A stretch of DNA of 64,000 nt from Lepas anatifera (Eukaryota > Arthropoda > Thecostraca > Lepadidae): positions 1-64,000 of the forward strand of contig JAOTON010000961.1 in NCBI GenBank assembly GCA_034440635.1, given 5' to 3'. Of this stretch, positions 59,473 to 64,000 are shown in pieces. The position numbers and the translations under genes were made by a program. The notes under the pieces were generated by a model. It worked only from the letters and a program-made list of their open reading frames with translations, did not search any database and was not told where the DNA came from. Position 1 is the first letter of the stretch; the number at the start of each line of letters is the position of its first letter.

Positions 59473-60801
59473 ATGTGGTGCGCGTGTAAGTGGCCGGGCC
59501 GGGCCGTGGTGGCAGACTACGGCGACTTCCGACCGTGGATTCACAGGAGCATTCCTAACTCAGACCTTGGAAAACAAGTGGAAATGTCGGGAACTGGGAG
59601 TGCGCTGTTGCTGCGCTCAGAAACGCCGAAGGCTGGTGACGCGGGTCTGACGCCCCAGGCTGAACACGAAGACGCTGACAGTCGTTCGCGACAGGCGCCC
59701 CCCTCTGCAGCCTGCATATGGTACCAGAAGGACGGGACGTCGGTGAAAAGTGTTCAGCTGGTGGTGAAGCAGGACGTCTCTGCATTGGTTAACGCCAACA
59801 GTAGCTTGGGATTAACCAATCCAAAACTCCGGCATCGGGTCGGCCAGACGAACGCTATTAAACGCGCCGCCAAGTACGTCGTAAACGGCGATGGCTTGGT
59901 TGTTTACGACAGCATTTTCGAAGGTGGAAAACTTCCAGCGATCATGGCTTTGACCGGCCATGACCCAGCAGTGGCAGACGAGGCACTCAGTCCCCCGTGT
60001 CACCAGGAAGAGGCGTCCGGCGTGTCTGAGACCAGCATTAAATCACCATTAGTCGGAACACGTGCTGAGGAGACCCCGCGTGGGACCGGCGTCACCGGCG
60101 CTCCTCCACCACCGCCTACACGGTGCCACCGGTGTACTCTGGGAGGCGAAGCTCAGCCTCTGCGGCATTCTCCGGCGCTGGGCATCCAAAACCGACACTT
60201 TCTGCCTCAGGGCCAATCTCCGAGGCTGCTGCGGCGCGGGGGAGATCGTGGCAAATCACTAGACAAATGTGCCACCGTTGATGCCAGGACATGGTCATCC
60301 GGCAACCTCTCCAGTAGCCCTTCGAAACTTGTCACCGAAATGGGAAACGGGGCTGTATCCAGAAGGGGACGGCTTTCTCGGGGCAGATCGGGAAGAATAT
60401 TCAAGAAAAACGCATGCCGGATGGAAAATGGCTTCACATCAAGCGTTATACCTGAGTTATATCAAGACTTTGAAACGGACCGGCTTGTGTCCAGTCTGGA
60501 CTCTGATGGTCCGGAAGATCCTAGTCTCAGCACTCCGCCGGCGCGTGAAGAGCATACACGGTGCCGCTCCAATCCGGCTCTAGCCTCCTCACCGTGCCAG
60601 TATAAGCCTGGAGTCCTGCAGGGAAGCGAGCGCCTGAACATGAAGCAGGCGCTGCCCCCTCGAGATGTTCGCCTGAAGGGGTGCGCCGCAAGATATCATC
60701 CACTGCAAGAGGAGGCCGACCACTCCACACATGAGGGGTGGGTGAAGTCCTGGGATGGCTGTAAATATCCTCAACTCCCCTCCATTATCATTTTAGTCTA
60801 A
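59473..60801 (+). CDS. Unknown protein, 442-codon open frame
   Basis: The frame is open from ATG 59473 to the stop at 60801; another good start is ATG 59584 (MSGTGSALLLRSETPK). Such a length is unlikely by chance in 55% GC DNA, and there are no tandem repeats to explain it. The product is polar and probably disordered, with Pro-rich (GAPPPPPTRCHRC), basic (SRRGRLSRGRSGRIFKK) and acidic/Ser stretches. No signal peptide, membrane segment or known domain is seen. A GGTGAAG donor near 60740 may end the coding exon before the written stop, so this could be the large 5' exon of a longer gene. I do not recognise the family. Confidence 0.5.
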   Translation: MWCACKWPGRAVVADYGDFRPWIHRSIPNSDLGKQVEMSGTGSALLLRSETPKAGDAGLTPQAEHEDADSRSRQAPPSAACIWYQKDGTSVKSVQLVVKQDVSALVNANSSLGLTNPKLRHRVGQTNAIKRAAKYVVNGDGLVVYDSIFEGGKLPAIMALTGHDPAVADEALSPPCHQEEASGVSETSIKSPLVGTRAEETPRGTGVTGAPPPPPTRCHRCTLGGEAQPLRHSPALGIQNRHFLPQGQSPRLLRRGGDRGKSLDKCATVDARTWSSGNLSSSPSKLVTEMGNGAVSRRGRLSRGRSGRIFKKNACRMENGFTSSVIPELYQDFETDRLVSSLDSDGPEDPSLSTPPAREEHTRCRSNPALASSPCQYKPGVLQGSERLNMKQALPPRDVRLKGCAARYHPLQEEADHSTHEGWVKSWDGCKYPQLPSIIILV

Positions 60802-63340
60802 GACTGGCACGGTGCTGTAAAAGGGCTGATAAAGTATGCTTACCAAATCACGATTGGCCTCGCTGATGGGTGTTTTTTTAATTAGGTATTTTCTCTGTCG
60901 TTGGTGGTAAATGAATTTTGTGCTTGCTTCTTTTTTGTCCATGTTAGCTATCCCTTCATTGTTGTCTCCCCTCTGCTATATGACTGGGCTGGCTGCACGT
61001 TTAGTTGCGTTTAGTAGGGGAGGTTTTGTTAATGTGTAAATTGAAGCTGGCACTTATTACTTTATTGAATTCATTTAAATTCAAGACTTCACATTCAACA
61101 CCTATGTGAGCGTCGCTAAAGGTTATTCTGTTTGTCGTTACATTGAATCGTCTCCTGTTTTCAGTTAGCTATCTGAGATTTGAGAGCCTGAGCTACCTTC
61201 CAGAATTGAGTTTGTACACACTGGGTCCGGTAGTTGTGTACTTGTTGCTTGCGGGCTAATGCTCATTTGGTGGCTATTCAACCCACATTAAGCGTGATTT
61301 TCCGGCAGTTCCCGATTCGACACTCGAAATAGTTCCCAATCCCTTTATTTGAAATCAGTTTGTAAGAGACGATTTCTGCTGCTGCCCCGTGTTTTTTTTA
61401 CAAACTTAAAATTATGATTGTCACAAGCTTGCGGGCATGCACTCGAAAGTTAAGGGATAAAACACACATGCTATGGATTGAAGTTTGACGCAGTGAAAGA
61501 TAGTTTGTCAGCAATGGACCCAAATCTGTCGGACCCAGTGTGTGCAGGTACAATTGTGGGAAGCTGTAGTCCAGGCATTTAACTTCAGAACATTCAGTTA
61601 CTCGTCACGAAAGGTGCTGCTAGCGATGCGGATCATTCCAATGTGGAATTAATCGACGCGGTAGGTATGATCAGAGACTCCAGGACGGTGCTGCTCTCCC
61701 TGTTCACGGGGGTTGTCAAAGTTTTAATTACTCGCCGTCACAGCGCAGTTCCACGCTGAAGCTACACAGACTGCGCGGAGCCCTGCATCCTGACCCGGAT
61801 GACCAAAACATTCCTCGACAATGACCGAGGTGGGGCAACTCTATTCAACGCGAGAACTTTCCCAAAACTGATGCAAAGTCGTCTCCCAGCATTGGAAGCG
61901 ACCGTCCACTCCCACTTGGCCAGACACCTGCACGTGAAGCCGCTCCAGCTTCGCCGTCAGCTGAAGCTGGCAAAGGCTGAGCGGCAGCAACGGCTGGTCT
62001 TCGCACATGAGTCCCTGCATTGTCTGTCTCCGTCACAGCTCAGAGCTGGAGACGGATCATTTTCGGTGACAACGTTTACTGGAATCACACGCAAACCGTT
62101 AAAACAACCGCTTGTGGGCCTACAGCAATGTCGAGGGACCACTCATCGAGGTCATTACGCAGCCGAGGAGAGTACAGACAATGGCATGCTCGAGGGCAAA
62201 AGCTGACCCTTGTCAATTCAGAGCTAGTGGTCTCGGCCAAATACTGGATGAATAAAGGGCTGAAGAAGCTAACAGTATCAGTAATGCAGCTGAACGAGCA
62301 AAGGGGGACGGAAATATCCGTTGAGCCTTAGCCGAGGGTGTCGAAGCAAATTACCCAAAACTATGTGCTGTGACTCACAATGTCACCAGGTCACAGTGCG
62401 ACGCTGCGTCGCCTGTGTGCCGGAGAGTTTGTACCACTTGGAGGCAGTCCACCTCCCGTGCCTGAGGTGGAGAGTTGGAGTGCCAGCTCTCCGGCTTTTC
62501 TTCGATAAAGGAGTGAGGTCAATCAACACCTGGCCCACAACCAATGGAGATTGTACCGGCCCTCGTGCTGGGGAGCTGGATACGATGGCTCCTGCACCAC
62601 TGAACGAGTGCTGATGGCAACCTCGCGGAAGACGTGGCACAGCATCGTAACTGAAATGCCGGACAGCTCCTGTGTGAGACGCCAAGCCCATTGCGTGAAT
62701 GCCTAGCACTGAGTTGTGGACGTGTTTAGAAATAATCATAGCCTTACCTTTGTTCTCCTGTTGTAAACTTTTGTTGAGGAGGAAATAAGTTTGGAAATTG
62801 TCTGTAGTTTGCCGGGTTGAGACCATTCAGCTGAAAGTTTGGCTCTAATCCTGGCCTTGGTAGCCGAATTCAGCGGTAGTGGGAAGTCCAGTTTCAGGAA
62901 GTATCTGTCAAGTTTTCAACTCATTTCTGTCCAGACTACTCCCAACGGCCAGTATTATTGTTTTCATGCAGTGAGAGACACGTTTCTGCTGCCCAGAGCC
63001 AGAGTTAATGTCCCGTCCCGAGTTGCAGATGGCCCGAACTGTAGTTCCTTTAAAGCCCCAGTAAAACACCGTGTGCAGTAGTTATAACTCTGATAGAATA
63101 CTGTACAAGCACTCGGCTTCAGCAATGGTCGCGATACGTTTTGGTTACGCAAAAGCAGCCAGCTAGCTGGCCAGAAGCTGTGCTCTGGCATTGAGCAGAA
63201 ATGCTCCGACTTTGATTGGCCTTCCACAATGTCAACAGGTGGCTTTGGCAGGTCTCGGCGAATGCCTCCTTTTCGAAGGGAAACGGCGCTGAAGTTGTCG
63301 CCTCCAGTCGATGGGTTGTGTACCCAGGGATAGTCCACGG
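60802..63340. other. Possible intron or intergenic region, no supported gene
   Basis: A 135-codon plus frame at 61799-62206 begins with ATG and has a basic, Leu/Arg/Lys-rich middle (LQLRRQLKLAKAERQQR) but no known domain; it could be chance or an exon. Nothing else of note. Confidence 0.35.
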
Positions 63341-63410
63341 CAGGGGCGGATCCAGGGGGCAGTCCGGACATGCCCCCAAAGGGAAAAGGGAAGACAACTC
63401 TTATGCCCCT
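63341..63410. mobile_element. hAT-like terminus (CAGGGGCGGATCCAGG)
   Basis: CAGGGGCGGATCCAGGGGGC is the usual form of a hAT end. A possible partner, GGCCAGGGGCG, lies near 63780; no duplication is found. Confidence 0.35.
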
Positions 63411-63734
63411 CCCCAAGCAAAGTAGTGTTTTATAAATGATCTATTACGAAGGACGGCTCCCATTCCTTTCATCTGACTGGATCGAGCACCCAGGGAATGC
63501 CCACTGGGATTTTGGAAGCGACGATGGTCAGCTTCCAGTGTCGCTGGCCAATTCCGGTTTGCGTCAACAGGGAGACCCAAGCTCCACCTGGTTCAGTTAA
63601 TACCCTGGCCAACAATGCCCGAGGTGAGGAAGGGACTAAGCCGGGGAATTTATGTATTAGACGCATTTTTCCGGGTGAAATGGTCAAAGATGCCTAACTT
63701 CGCACCATTATGTTGGTAATTTAATTGTCTTGTG

Positions 63735-64000
63735 AATGATGTATCATATGACACCTTTTGAACACAATTTGGCTGGGGCCAGGGGCGTCAAAGTGCCACA
63801 TGCGTCAATCTAGATACTTAATAGTGATTTCTATATTTCAGAGCAATTTGGTAAAGAGTTTCCACTTTGAGGTCATCTTGTTAGTGTTGTTACTATGAGT
63901 TGAGTGGTATGCATCATGGCCATGTTGGATCAAAAGATGACCTTGACCTGACCTTAGGTCAGGTAAAATTCTCACACTGATGTAATGTGGTCTTATGACA
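63735..64000. mobile_element. AGGTCA-rich element, cut by the window edge
   Basis: GAATGATGTATCATATGAC (63735) and the stacked half-sites GACCTTGACCTGACCTTAGG (63941-63960) match the family at 8691 and 25500. The end lies outside the window. Confidence 0.5.

Overview
The window is eukaryotic nuclear DNA from an animal, most likely an invertebrate (arthropod-like, perhaps crustacean). The evidence is intron-type splice sites, a ZCCHC10 zinc-knuckle exon, a TFIIIC subunit 5 relic, Penelope-like and CR1/Jockey-like retroelements, tRNA-derived SINE-like heads and many TTAA-flanked miniature DNA transposons. Genus cannot be told from the sequence. Genes are sparse and repeats dominate.

Layout. 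1-8571 is a 276-bp satellite array; the same satellite returns inverted at 28690-32106. 8691-9548 is a TTAA-flanked element full of AGGTCA/TGACCT hexamers. 10150-11900 is a decayed non-LTR retrotransposon holding a large palindrome. 12954-19169 is a DNA transposon with ~310-bp terminal inverted repeats. On the minus strand it encodes a DDE transposase (18711-16114) followed by a C48/Ulp1-type cysteine protease (16052-13986), each carrying an in-frame minisatellite. 20935-23586 is a five-unit ~535-bp tandem repeat in which every unit holds a possible phase-1 exon on the minus strand. 24250-37309 is a nest of AGGTCA-rich elements, other inverted repeats, the second satellite array and a 309-bp hAT-like MITE with a clean 8-bp duplication.

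From 38 kb on the DNA is more genic. 38500-39915 (minus) is a putative secreted Ser/Gln-rich and Thr/Val-rich protein with a TATA box, a poly(A) signal and two reading-frame breaks. 40480-41470 is a CR1-like reverse transcriptase relic. 43948-44215 is a broken GTF3C5-like segment. 44910-45215 is a GA/GATA/GGTA microsatellite. 47257-49036 holds two inverted Penelope-like 3' ends, one with a recognisable hammerhead-ribozyme core. 49077-52924 holds three copies of a 450-bp TTAA MITE with a conserved TGACGTCA site, and a ZCCHC10 exon lies between the first two. 53450-54912 is an unclassified element with a 12-bp inverted repeat and a 5-bp duplication. 59473-60801 is a 442-codon open frame of unknown function behind a CpG-rich segment.

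The best candidates for something undescribed are three. The first is the transposase plus Ulp1 transposon, whose long termini share their AGGTCA-rich sequence with a family of TTAA-flanked non-autonomous elements; these elements could scatter nuclear-receptor half-sites. The second is the tandem phase-1 exon array. The third is the inverted Penelope/hammerhead pair.
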